NCBI GenBank assembly: GCA_002393815.1
Contig: DGUB01000077.1
Location: 1 to 11,045 of the forward strand
Source of the DNA: Ruminococcus sp. UBA4321
GTDB taxonomy: Bacteria; Bacillota; Clostridia; Oscillospirales; Ruminococcaceae
Reading direction: 5' to 3'
Length of the DNA stretch: 11,045 bases
Positions 1-6,227 of this stretch are shown piece after piece. The notes beneath the pieces are model-generated. The model worked only from the letters and a program-made list of their open reading frames with translations. It was not told the origin of the DNA and did no database searches. How positions within the stretch are numbered: the first letter of the stretch is position 1; every line of letters starts with the position of its first letter. Position numbers and translations under genes: made by a program.

Positions 1-765
1 CTGCTCGACAGAAAGCCGAAGGCTATGTCCGGCGGTCAGCGTCAGCGTGTGGCTCTCGGTCGTGCTATCGTGCGTTCCCCGAAAGTGTTCCTGCTCGACG
101 AACCGCTTTCTAACCTCGACGCAAAACTCCGTGCGCAGATGAGAACCGAAATCTCCAAGCTGCATAAAAAACTCGGTACTACTTTTATCTATGTAACACA
201 TGACCAGACAGAAGCTATGACCATGGGCGACAGAATCGTTGTTATGAAGGACGGCTTCATTCAGCAGGTAGATACTCCTCAGGTACTGTACGAGTCTCCT
301 GTCAACAAGTTCGTTGCCGGATTCTTAGGTTCTCCCCAGATGAACTTTATCGATGCTTATCTGAGAAAAGACGAATATAACAGATATTATGTAGAATTCG
401 GTTCTGAAGATTCCAAAGACGCAAGAGGCGTGAAATATACTATCCTGATGCCGGAATCCAAGCTCGTTCCCGACCTCGCAAAGTATGTTGACCGTGAAGT
501 CTGCCTCGGCATCCGTCCGGAAAGCGTTCATGACGAACCCGCTTATCTGGCTACTGCACAGACCGGTATTGTTGACGCTGATGTAGAAATTACCGAAATG
601 ATGGGCGCAGAAACTTATCTGTATCTCAAGTGTGCAGGCAACTCCATCACTGCAAGAGTTCAGCCCAGTTCTACCGCACGTCCCGGCGATACTATCAAAG
701 TCGGTCTCGACCCGAACAGAATTCATCTCTTTGACAAAGAAACAGAACGTACTATCGTCAACTGA
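1..765 (+). CDS. Sugar ABC transporter ATP-binding protein, UgpC/MsmK/MalK type (5' truncated by window edge)
   Basis: This is the ATPase subunit of an importer for sugars or glycerol-3-phosphate; it hydrolyses ATP at the inner face of the membrane. The reading frame is open from base 1, so the gene starts upstream, and 254 C-terminal residues are visible. The family is usually about 370 residues, so roughly 115 are missing, including Walker A. Counting from base 1, the ABC signature SGGQRQR is at residues 10-16, Walker B with the D-loop ([11 protein letters not shown]) at 30-40, and the H-loop histidine at 67. The remainder is the C-terminal regulatory TOBE/MalK-like domain, with an IRPES segment typical of this subfamily. 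No permease or binding-protein gene lies downstream and a terminator follows at once. This fits the stand-alone MsmK-type ATPases of Firmicutes that serve several sugar importers, but the upstream side is not visible. The substrate cannot be told from sequence. The Met at base 25 is inside the signature and is not the start. Confidence 0.93.
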   Translation: MLDRKPKAMSGGQRQRVALGRAIVRSPKVFLLDEPLSNLDAKLRAQMRTEISKLHKKLGTTFIYVTHDQTEAMTMGDRIVVMKDGFIQQVDTPQVLYESPVNKFVAGFLGSPQMNFIDAYLRKDEYNRYYVEFGSEDSKDARGVKYTILMPESKLVPDLAKYVDREVCLGIRPESVHDEPAYLATAQTGIVDADVEITEMMGAETYLYLKCAGNSITARVQPSSTARPGDTIKVGLDPNRIHLFDKETERTIVN

Positions 766-787
766 TTTCAGAAAAATGCGTTTTTCA

Positions 788-823
788 GAAGCCCTGCCCG
801 TTCTGAGCAGGGTTTCTTTTTTG
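788..823 (+). terminator. Intrinsic terminator of the ABC ATPase gene
   Basis: A 10-bp stem (788-797 paired with 807-816, one G-T pair) encloses a 9-nt loop and is followed at once by six T residues (817-822). It starts 23 nt after the stop codon and separates the transporter gene from the heat-shock operon. A weaker A/T hairpin at 771-786 lies just before it. Confidence 0.9.
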
Positions 824-884
824 TATAAAATATAAAAATTAAAAACGGGAAATTTATCAAAAATGCTGAAAATTGCAAAGATGC

Positions 885-913
885 TTGACATTTTATGAAA
901 ATCGTGGTACACT
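885..913 (+). promoter_or_regulatory. Sigma-A type promoter of the hrcA-grpE-dnaK-dnaJ operon
   Basis: A perfect -35 hexamer TTGACA (885-890) and a -10 TACACT (908-913) are separated by 17 bp. The DNA upstream (about 825-880) is very A/T-rich and could act as an UP element. Transcription should start near 919-921, inside the first arm of the CIRCE operator. This is the usual layout for an HrcA-repressed vegetative promoter. Confidence 0.9.
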
Positions 914-917
914 AAAC

Positions 918-944
918 TTAGCACTCAAAGAGTGAGAGTGCTAA
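918..944 (+). promoter_or_regulatory. CIRCE operator (HrcA binding site)
   Basis: TTAGCACTC (918-926) and GAGTGCTAA (936-944) form a perfect 9-bp inverted repeat with the canonical 9-nt spacer. This is an exact match to the CIRCE consensus. It begins 4 bp after the -10 box, so bound HrcA would block transcription initiation; in the mRNA it would form a 5'-end stem-loop. In the family, HrcA activity depends on the GroE chaperonin and heat relieves repression. The only other chaperone operon expected under this control, groESL, is not in the window. Confidence 0.97.
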
Positions 945-988
945 AAACAGAATACGGCAAATCTGACGTAAGGTGTGTGAAGCAAAAC

Positions 989-2038
989 ATGAACGAACGG
1001 AAGCTTAAAATACTGGCTGCCGTAGTGGAGGAATATGTCAGAACCGGCGAGCCTGTCGGCTCAAAGATACTTGCCGCGCTGCCGGAGATTAATGTCTCTG
1101 CTGCCACTGTCCGCAATGATATGGCGGCTCTCGAACAGATGGGCTATCTCGAACAGCCCCATACTTCTGCCGGCAGAATTCCTACCATCAGCGGTTACAG
1201 GCTGTATATCGAACGGCTGATGAAGCCGCCGGGCTTGGCACCGGAAGAAAAACAAAAACTTGACAGTATGCTTGCCTTCCACGGCTCTGTCACAGAAGAA
1301 CTCGTTATCCAGAATGCAACAACGGCTCTGGCAGAACTGACACAGTGCGCCGCGGTTGTTTCGGATTTTTCTCCGCAGTTCTCCGTGATTTCCCGGGTGG
1401 AAGTCATTCCCACAGGCAGAAAAATCTATATGATTCTGCTGATTACTTCCGCAGGCAGCATTAAAAACAAAGCCTGCCGTTTGGAGTTCGATTTGACAAA
1501 TGAACAGCTGCACTGGTTTTCCGGGTATCTTTCCGAAAATCTGGAAGGCATTTCTGTATCGGATTTGTCGGATGAACTGATGGAAAATCTCACCGCGGCA
1601 ATGAGTGCTTATATGATGGCAATTTCTCCGCTGGTGCAGGGCCTCTGTGAACTTTCCAGAGACTTGAGACAGCATGCACTGACATTCAAGGGCGAAAAAA
1701 ACCTGTTCTCCTATGAAGATTTGGACAGAATGGAAATTGTACGCTTTATTGAACACAAAGACGAACTTTCCAGACTGCTCAACGATTCGTTCAGCGGCAT
1801 CCGCGTGATGTTCCGCGAGGACAAGAACAGTTTCGTCATCGGCAATTCCAGCATGATTGTCTCCAAATACCGCAAAGGCGGCAAAAATGTAGGTTCTCTT
1901 GGCGTGATTGGTCCCATGCGGCTCGATTACGCAAAAGTGATTCCTTATATTGAGTATTTCTCACAAAAGATTACTGACCTGATTTCGGAAAACCCGGAAG
2001 AAGGACACATAAAGAAAGAGGGTGAACCCGATGACTGA
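989..2038 (+). CDS. hrcA: Heat-inducible transcription repressor HrcA
   Basis: HrcA binds CIRCE as a dimer and represses class I heat-shock genes, including its own operon. The product is 349 residues, close to the usual 340-350. The N-terminal winged helix (about residues 1-75) holds the family signature: VSAATVRNDMAALEQMGYLE followed by PHTSAGRIPT. The middle is the GAF-like domain. The C-terminal block with GGKNVGSLGVIGPMRLDYAKV is characteristic. I chose ATG 989 because MNERKLKILAAVVEEYV aligns with other HrcA N-termini. The frame stays open up to a GTG at 932, but that codon lies inside the CIRCE element, too near the transcription start. The ribosome site is poor: AAGGTG at 970-975 is 13 nt away and GTGA at 977-980 is closer, so low translation is likely. 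It is first in the operon, and its last codons overlap grpE by 8 nt. Confidence 0.96.
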   Translation: MNERKLKILAAVVEEYVRTGEPVGSKILAALPEINVSAATVRNDMAALEQMGYLEQPHTSAGRIPTISGYRLYIERLMKPPGLAPEEKQKLDSMLAFHGSVTEELVIQNATTALAELTQCAAVVSDFSPQFSVISRVEVIPTGRKIYMILLITSAGSIKNKACRLEFDLTNEQLHWFSGYLSENLEGISVSDLSDELMENLTAAMSAYMMAISPLVQGLCELSRDLRQHALTFKGEKNLFSYEDLDRMEIVRFIEHKDELSRLLNDSFSGIRVMFREDKNSFVIGNSSMIVSKYRKGGKNVGSLGVIGPMRLDYAKVIPYIEYFSQKITDLISENPEEGHIKKEGEPDD

Positions 2039-2570
2039 TACTGAAAATCAGGAAAAGGAAGAGGTTCTGGAAGAAACTGAAGAAGCACAGCCGGAACATC
2101 AGGAAGAACTCGAAAATGCTGCGAGTGAACTCGACGAAATCGAGGGTTCTGATGAGCTGGAAGCAGAAAAGGACAGATATCTCCGTCTGCTTGCTGATTA
2201 TGAAAACTTCCGCCGCAGAACTGAAAAAGAAAAGCTTGCGCTCTTTGGTGATGCTACTGCCAAAAGCATTGAACTCCTGCTCCCTGTGATTGATAATTTC
2301 GAGAGAGCCATTGATGCACCGTGCAGTGATGAGGAATATCACAAGGGCATGAGCATGATTCTGGAACAGCTCAGAGGGCTTCTGGAAAAACAGGGCGTGA
2401 CCGCAGTCATTCCGCTGGGGGAAGCATTCAACCCGAATATTCATCAGGCAATCAAAAGGGAAGAAGCCACAGAAGAATTCCCCGAAAACACTGTCTGTGA
2501 AGTGTTCCAGAAAGGATATATGCTCGGTGAGCGTTTAATCCGTCCGGCTATGGTTGCTGTAGCCAATTAA
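2031..2570 (+). CDS. grpE: Nucleotide exchange factor GrpE
   Basis: GrpE is the cytoplasmic co-chaperone that removes ADP from DnaK, opening it for substrate release. The product is 179 residues. A very acidic, Glu-rich N-terminal tail (about 1-40) leads into the long dimerising coiled coil, which contains RYLRLLADYENFRRRTEKEK. The C-terminal beta domain carries the family signature around VCEVFQKGYMLGERLIRPAM, ending VAVAN. ATG 2031 is preceded by GAGGGTG (2018-2024) at 6 nt. The alternative GTG at 2022 overlaps that site and is rejected. The start lies inside the end of hrcA (8-nt overlap, different frame), so translation is probably coupled. A 52-bp gap to dnaK holds a 12-bp A/T palindrome (2581-2592) but no convincing promoter. 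Confidence 0.96.
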   Translation: MTDTENQEKEEVLEETEEAQPEHQEELENAASELDEIEGSDELEAEKDRYLRLLADYENFRRRTEKEKLALFGDATAKSIELLLPVIDNFERAIDAPCSDEEYHKGMSMILEQLRGLLEKQGVTAVIPLGEAFNPNIHQAIKREEATEEFPENTVCEVFQKGYMLGERLIRPAMVAVAN

Positions 2571-2622
2571 GAATTTTTGATTTTTGCAAAAAATAATAAG
2601 CATTTGAAGGGAAGCGTTTATT

Positions 2623-4473
2623 ATGGGAAAAATTATTGGTATCGACTTAGGTACAACAAACTCCTGTGTCGCAGTTGTAGAAGGCGGTAACGCTGTTGTT
2701 ATCGCAAATGCAGAAGGTGCAAGAACCACTCCGTCTGTTGTGGCATTCTCCAAGACAGGTGAACGTCTGGTCGGCAAAGTTGCCAAGAACCAGGCTATCA
2801 CCAATCCGGATAAGACCATTTCTTCTATCAAGCGTCATATGGGTTCCAACTATAAAGTAGATATTGACGGCAAGAAATATACTCCGCAGGAAATTTCTGC
2901 TATGATTCTCCAGAAGCTGAAAGCAGATGCAGAAGCTTATCTCGGCGAAACCGTCAATGAAGCCGTTATCACAGTTCCGGCTTACTTCACTGACTCCCAG
3001 CGTCAGGCTACCAAGGACGCAGGTCAGATTGCCGGTCTGGTAGTCAAGAGAATCATCAACGAACCGACAGCTGCTGCCCTGTCTTACGGTATCGACAAGG
3101 AAGAAGACCAGAAAGTTATGGTCTATGACCTCGGCGGCGGTACGTTCGACGTTTCTATTATTGAAATGGGTGACGGCGTGCAGCAGGTTCTCGCGACTGC
3201 CGGAAACAATCACCTCGGCGGTGATGACTTCGACCAGAGAATTATTGACTGGATGGTCGCTGAATTCAAGAAAGAACAGGCAATTGACCTGTCTCAGGAT
3301 AAAATGGTCATGCAGAGACTCAAAGACGCTGCCGAAGCTGCTAAGATTGAACTCTCTGCAACTCCCACAACCAATATCAACCTGCCGTTTATTACTGCGG
3401 ATGCAACAGGTCCGAAACATCTGAATCTGACACTGACACAGGCAAAGTTCAATGAACTGACTTCTGACCTTGTACAGGCTACTATGGAACCTGTCCGTCA
3501 GGCTCTGTCTGACAGCGGTCTGAGTACTTCCGAACTGGATAAAGTGCTGATGGTCGGCGGTTCTTCCAGAATCCCCGCTGTACAGGAAGCTGTCAAGAAG
3601 CTTATCGGCAAAGACCCGTTCAAGGGCATCAACCCGGATGAATGCGTTGCACTTGGTGCGGCTTTGCAGGGCGGCGTACTCGGCGGCGAAGTCAAGGAAG
3701 GTCTGCTGCTGCTGGATGTTACCCCTCTGTCCCTCGGCATTGAAACCGCAGGCGGTGTCTGCACTGTCATGATTCCGAGAAATACCACCATCCCGACTAA
3801 GAAGTCCGAAGTCTTCTCCACCTATGCCGACAATCAGCCGGCTGTAGATATCAATGTTCTCCAGGGTGAACGCCAGTTTGCAAGAGACAACAAGCTGCTC
3901 GGTACCTTCCGTCTGGACGGCATCGCTCCGGCAATGAGAGGCGTGCCGCGTATTGAAGTCACATTCGATATCGACAGAAACGGTATTGTGCATGTTACCG
4001 CAAAAGACCAGGGTACCGGCAAGGAACAGAATATCTCCATCACAGCTTCTACTAACATGTCCAAGGACGATATCGACAGAGCTGTCAAGGAGGCTGAACA
4101 GTACGCCGAAGAAGACAAGAAACGCCGCGAGGAAGTTGATACCAAGAACAGCGCGGAAAATATGATTCTCCAGACCGAAGGCACACTCAAGGAACTCGGC
4201 GACAAGGTTTCCGCAGATGACCAGAGCGCAGTCCGCGCAAAGGCTTCTGAACTCCAGAATGCCATTGATGCCAATGATACTGCTGCCATGAAAGCTAAAA
4301 TGGACGAACTCCAGAAAGCACTCATGGAAATCGGTTCCAAGATTTATCAGCAGCCCGGTGCAGCCGGTGCTGGTGCAGCCGGATTTGACCCGAATGCCGG
4401 CACACAGAATTTCAATGAACAGCCCGGCGGCAGTGATGATGATGTCATTGATGCCGATTTTACCGAGGAGTAA
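2623..4473 (+). CDS. dnaK: Molecular chaperone DnaK (Hsp70)
   Basis: DnaK is the ATP-dependent cytoplasmic chaperone that binds exposed hydrophobic peptides, working with DnaJ and GrpE. The product is 616 residues, normal for Gram-positive DnaK. The ATPase domain has phosphate-1 motif IDLGTTNS near the N-terminus, phosphate-2 motif [13 protein letters not shown] at 167-179 and adenosine motif VGGSSRIP at 311-318. The interdomain linker LLLLD is at 361-365 and is followed by [13 protein letters not shown], the start of the peptide-binding domain. The helical lid and a Gly/Ala-rich tail follow, ending [12 protein letters not shown]. After IKRHMG (69-74) the sequence passes directly to [10 protein letters not shown]; proteobacterial DnaK has about 23 extra residues here, so this is the monoderm form. 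AAGGGA (2608-2613 region) lies about 10 nt before ATG. The tail coding region has an 11-nt direct repeat (4357-4367, 4372-4382). All key motifs are intact. Confidence 0.98.
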   Translation: MGKIIGIDLGTTNSCVAVVEGGNAVVIANAEGARTTPSVVAFSKTGERLVGKVAKNQAITNPDKTISSIKRHMGSNYKVDIDGKKYTPQEISAMILQKLKADAEAYLGETVNEAVITVPAYFTDSQRQATKDAGQIAGLVVKRIINEPTAAALSYGIDKEEDQKVMVYDLGGGTFDVSIIEMGDGVQQVLATAGNNHLGGDDFDQRIIDWMVAEFKKEQAIDLSQDKMVMQRLKDAAEAAKIELSATPTTNINLPFITADATGPKHLNLTLTQAKFNELTSDLVQATMEPVRQALSDSGLSTSELDKVLMVGGSSRIPAVQEAVKKLIGKDPFKGINPDECVALGAALQGGVLGGEVKEGLLLLDVTPLSLGIETAGGVCTVMIPRNTTIPTKKSEVFSTYADNQPAVDINVLQGERQFARDNKLLGTFRLDGIAPAMRGVPRIEVTFDIDRNGIVHVTAKDQGTGKEQNISITASTNMSKDDIDRAVKEAEQYAEEDKKRREEVDTKNSAENMILQTEGTLKELGDKVSADDQSAVRAKASELQNAIDANDTAAMKAKMDELQKALMEIGSKIYQQPGAAGAGAAGFDPNAGTQNFNEQPGGSDDDVIDADFTEE

Positions 4474-4491
4474 TTAAAAAATATACCCGTC

Positions 4492-4514
4492 AGGGGCAGA
4501 ATTCCTCTGCCCCT
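4492..4514 (+). promoter_or_regulatory. Stem-loop between dnaK and dnaJ without a U-tract
   Basis: A perfect 9-bp stem (4492-4500 with 4506-4514, mostly G-C) with a 5-nt loop starts 18 nt after the dnaK stop codon. It is followed by TGCCGG rather than a T-run, so it is not a classical intrinsic terminator. It could stabilise the 3' end of the upstream dnaK message, mark an RNA processing site, or weakly attenuate dnaJ. Intergenic processing has been described for heat-shock operons of this type, but the role here is inference. Confidence 0.6.
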
Positions 4515-4537
4515 TGCCGGATTTTGATTCGATTCTG

Positions 4538-4558
4538 AAAGGAGTGCCGCAGGGCGGC
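4538..4558 (+). promoter_or_regulatory. dnaJ Shine-Dalgarno site with a bridging mini-hairpin
   Basis: AAAGGAG (4538-4544) is the only strong Shine-Dalgarno sequence before dnaJ, but 22 nt separate it from ATG 4567. Directly after it, GCCGC (4546-4550) and GCGGC (4554-4558) can form a 5-bp all-G/C stem with loop AGG. If folded, the effective spacing falls to about 9 nt, which is optimal. No in-frame start lies closer to AAAGGAG. A weaker alternative is the AGGGCGG stretch at 4551-4557, 9 nt before ATG, which would compete with the hairpin. Confidence 0.5.
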
Positions 4559-4566
4559 GGATTCGT

Positions 4567-5736
4567 ATGGCAGAAAAACGTGATTATTATGAAGTTCTGG
4601 GTATCCAGAAAGGAGCAGCGGAGGAAGAAATCAAAAAAGCTTACCGCAAAATGGCAAGAGAATATTCTCCCGACCTTCATCCCGACAAGGCAGAAGAATG
4701 CGAAGAAAAGATGAAGGAAATCAACGAGGCTTATGCTGTGCTGTCCGACTCCGAAAAACGTCAGAGATATGACCAGTTCGGACACGGCGGTCTGGATGGC
4801 GGCGGCATGGGCGGTATGGACGGCTTCGGCGGCTTTACAGGCAGCTACAGCGGTGATATGAGTGATATCTTCGAGAGTGTGTTCGGCGGTATTTTCGGCG
4901 GCGGAGGAGGTTCCTTCCGCAGCAGCGGCAGCAGTTCTGCCAATGCGCCCAGACGCGGCAGAGATATTGCAACCGGGATTAATATCAGCTTTATGGAAGC
5001 CTGTCAGGGAACTGCACAGGAGCTTAATATTGCACATCAGGAAAAATGTACGGCATGTAACGGCAGCGGCGCAGAACCCGGCTCAAAACCGGAAACCTGT
5101 CCCAACTGTCAGGGCAGAGGTTCCATCAGGGTGACACAGCAGACGTTTCTGGGTACCATGTCTTCAACGAATCCCTGTCCGAACTGCGGCGGCAAAGGTA
5201 CTGTTATCAAGAACCCCTGCGGCAAGTGCAAGGGCATGGGACGCGTCCGCGTACAGAAGAAAGTGACAATCAATATTCCGCCTGGAATTGACAACGGACA
5301 GACACTCCGCGTTTCCGGTGAAGGTGACTGCGGTATCAACGGCGGTCCTGCCGGTAATCTGAATGTGGAAGTCAATGTTCGTCCGCATCCGATTTTCAAG
5401 AGAAACGGCTTCGATGTCGAATGTGATGTCATGATTACATTTGCACAGGCTGTTCTCGGCGATTCGATTGAAGTGCCTACCATTGACGGCAGTGTCAGAA
5501 TGAATGTGCCGGAAGGTACACAGTCCGGCACCAAACAGCGTCTCAAAGGCAAGGGCATCAAGCGGCTCCAGAGAGACGGCAGGGGCGACCAGTATGTCAC
5601 CCTCAAAGTCGAAGTGCCGAAGAGCCTGACCAAAAAACAGAAAGACCTGCTGAAAGCTTTTGAAGATTCCCTCGAAGAAAAGAATTATCCCAAGAAAAAG
5701 AGTTTCAAAGACAAACTGAAAGAACTGTTCAGTTAA
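4567..5736 (+). CDS. dnaJ: Chaperone protein DnaJ (Hsp40, class I) with altered HPD motif
   Basis: DnaJ delivers unfolded substrates to DnaK and triggers its ATP hydrolysis. The product is 389 residues with the full class I layout. The J-domain spans about 1-72; a Gly/Phe-rich linker spans about 75-125 and includes a DIFE segment. The zinc domain has four intact CxxCxGxG repeats (Cys pairs 161/164, 178/181, 204/207 and 218/221). Two C-terminal substrate-binding beta domains and a basic tail follow. The start matches the family's usual M..KRDYYEVLG opening. The oddity is in the J-domain: helix II ends REY and is followed by Ser34-Pro35-Asp36, where the family has an almost invariant HPD. The sequence then reads Leu-His38-Pro39-Asp40. 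His at that first position is needed for stimulating DnaK in E. coli DnaJ. The bases (TCT at 4666-4668) are unambiguous in this sequence. It is the last gene of the operon, with a terminator 18 nt downstream. Confidence 0.97.
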   Translation: MAEKRDYYEVLGIQKGAAEEEIKKAYRKMAREYSPDLHPDKAEECEEKMKEINEAYAVLSDSEKRQRYDQFGHGGLDGGGMGGMDGFGGFTGSYSGDMSDIFESVFGGIFGGGGGSFRSSGSSSANAPRRGRDIATGINISFMEACQGTAQELNIAHQEKCTACNGSGAEPGSKPETCPNCQGRGSIRVTQQTFLGTMSSTNPCPNCGGKGTVIKNPCGKCKGMGRVRVQKKVTINIPPGIDNGQTLRVSGEGDCGINGGPAGNLNVEVNVRPHPIFKRNGFDVECDVMITFAQAVLGDSIEVPTIDGSVRMNVPEGTQSGTKQRLKGKGIKRLQRDGRGDQYVTLKVEVPKSLTKKQKDLLKAFEDSLEEKNYPKKKSFKDKLKELFS

Positions 5737-5754
5737 GCTGAATTTGATACATGC

Positions 5755-5791
5755 GCCTTTTCTGTCCGGTGCGGCAGAAAAGGCTTTTTTT
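5755..5791 (+). terminator. Intrinsic terminator of the heat-shock operon
   Basis: A perfect 10-bp stem (5755-5764 with 5775-5784) is capped by a loop that can itself pair over 3 bp, and is followed by seven T residues (5785-5791). It starts 18 nt after the dnaJ stop and ends 10 nt before the next promoter, so the two operons are cleanly insulated. Confidence 0.95.
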
Positions 5792-5801
5792 GAAATAAGA
5801 C

Positions 5802-5830
5802 TTGTATTTTCAGAAAAGATATGCTATAAT
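5802..5830 (+). promoter_or_regulatory. Extended -10 sigma-A promoter of the asp23-fakA-recG operon
   Basis: The -10 box is a perfect TATAAT (5825-5830) preceded by TGC, an extended -10 element. The -35 box TTGTAT (5802-5807) is 17 bp upstream. Transcription should start near 5837, giving a leader of about 38 nt. No CIRCE or other operator-like repeat is visible, which suggests constitutive expression. Confidence 0.88.
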
Positions 5831-5874
5831 AATCTTATTGATGATTATCAGACCAGCGAAAGGCGGATGAGTTT

Positions 5875-6210
5875 ATGCTATATATGGAAAATCATATCGG
5901 CAGAATTACATTTTCAGACCGTTATCTCCGGCAGCTGACAGAACAGACCGTACTCCAGTGCTTCGGCGTTGCCGGATTTGCACAGGTTACGGCTGCGGAC
6001 AGACTCTTTGAGAGAAGAAACAGTCCTATCGTGATTGCCGCAAAAAATGACAAGCTTGTCATTGATATTCATGTCCGTGTGATTTACGGCGTGAATATTC
6101 CGGTCGTGGTACGCGCCCTCATGCATAAGGTGGAGTTTGTGGTGGAAGATGCCGTCAGAATTCCGGTTTCTCATGTGCGCGTCTATGTAGATGAAATTGT
6201 AGAACCCTAA
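5875..6210 (+). CDS. Asp23/Gls24 family protein (YloU-like)
   Basis: This is a small protein of 111 residues from the Asp23/Gls24 (DUF322) family. Its position directly before fakA matches yloU in Bacillus subtilis. Members are linked to envelope homeostasis and alkaline-shock response, and some are anchored near the membrane by a partner; the biochemical role is poorly known. Visible family features are an N-terminal GRITFSDRYLRQL segment, a central FGVAG motif, and the beta-rich stretch IDIHVRVIYGVNIPVVVRAL, followed by a C-terminal VRVYVDEIV. There is no signal peptide or membrane helix. ATG 5875 is preceded by AAAGG (5859-5863) at about 11 nt; an in-frame ATG at 5884 is a possible but worse start. 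It is the first gene of the operon, 17 nt from fakA. Confidence 0.88.
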   Translation: MLYMENHIGRITFSDRYLRQLTEQTVLQCFGVAGFAQVTAADRLFERRNSPIVIAAKNDKLVIDIHVRVIYGVNIPVVVRALMHKVEFVVEDAVRIPVSHVRVYVDEIVEP

Positions 6211-6227
6211 CAGAAGGAGTATGATTT

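Noticed and set aside
932..988. Upstream GTG (932) as the start of hrcA
   Set aside because: The codon is inside the CIRCE element, only about 12 nt from the predicted transcription start, with no ribosome site. The homologous N-terminus begins at 989.
2571..2622. Separate promoter or terminator between grpE and dnaK
   Set aside because: There is only an A/T-rich 12-bp palindrome (2581-2592) with no loop, and no -35/-10 pair with proper spacing.
2647..3993. 448-codon open frame on the minus strand opposite dnaK
   Set aside because: Antisense open frames opposite Hsp70 genes are a well-known artefact of biased codon use. The translation is low-complexity in Cys, Phe, Ser and His, has no recognisable domain, and lacks a convincing start site.
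4514..4714. 66-codon frame overlapping the dnaJ start, following the dnaK-dnaJ hairpin
   Set aside because: It has no ribosome site at its first codon, is out of frame with dnaJ, and the translation is a frame-shifted copy of the J-domain coding region. Translation coupling through it is conceivable but unsupported.
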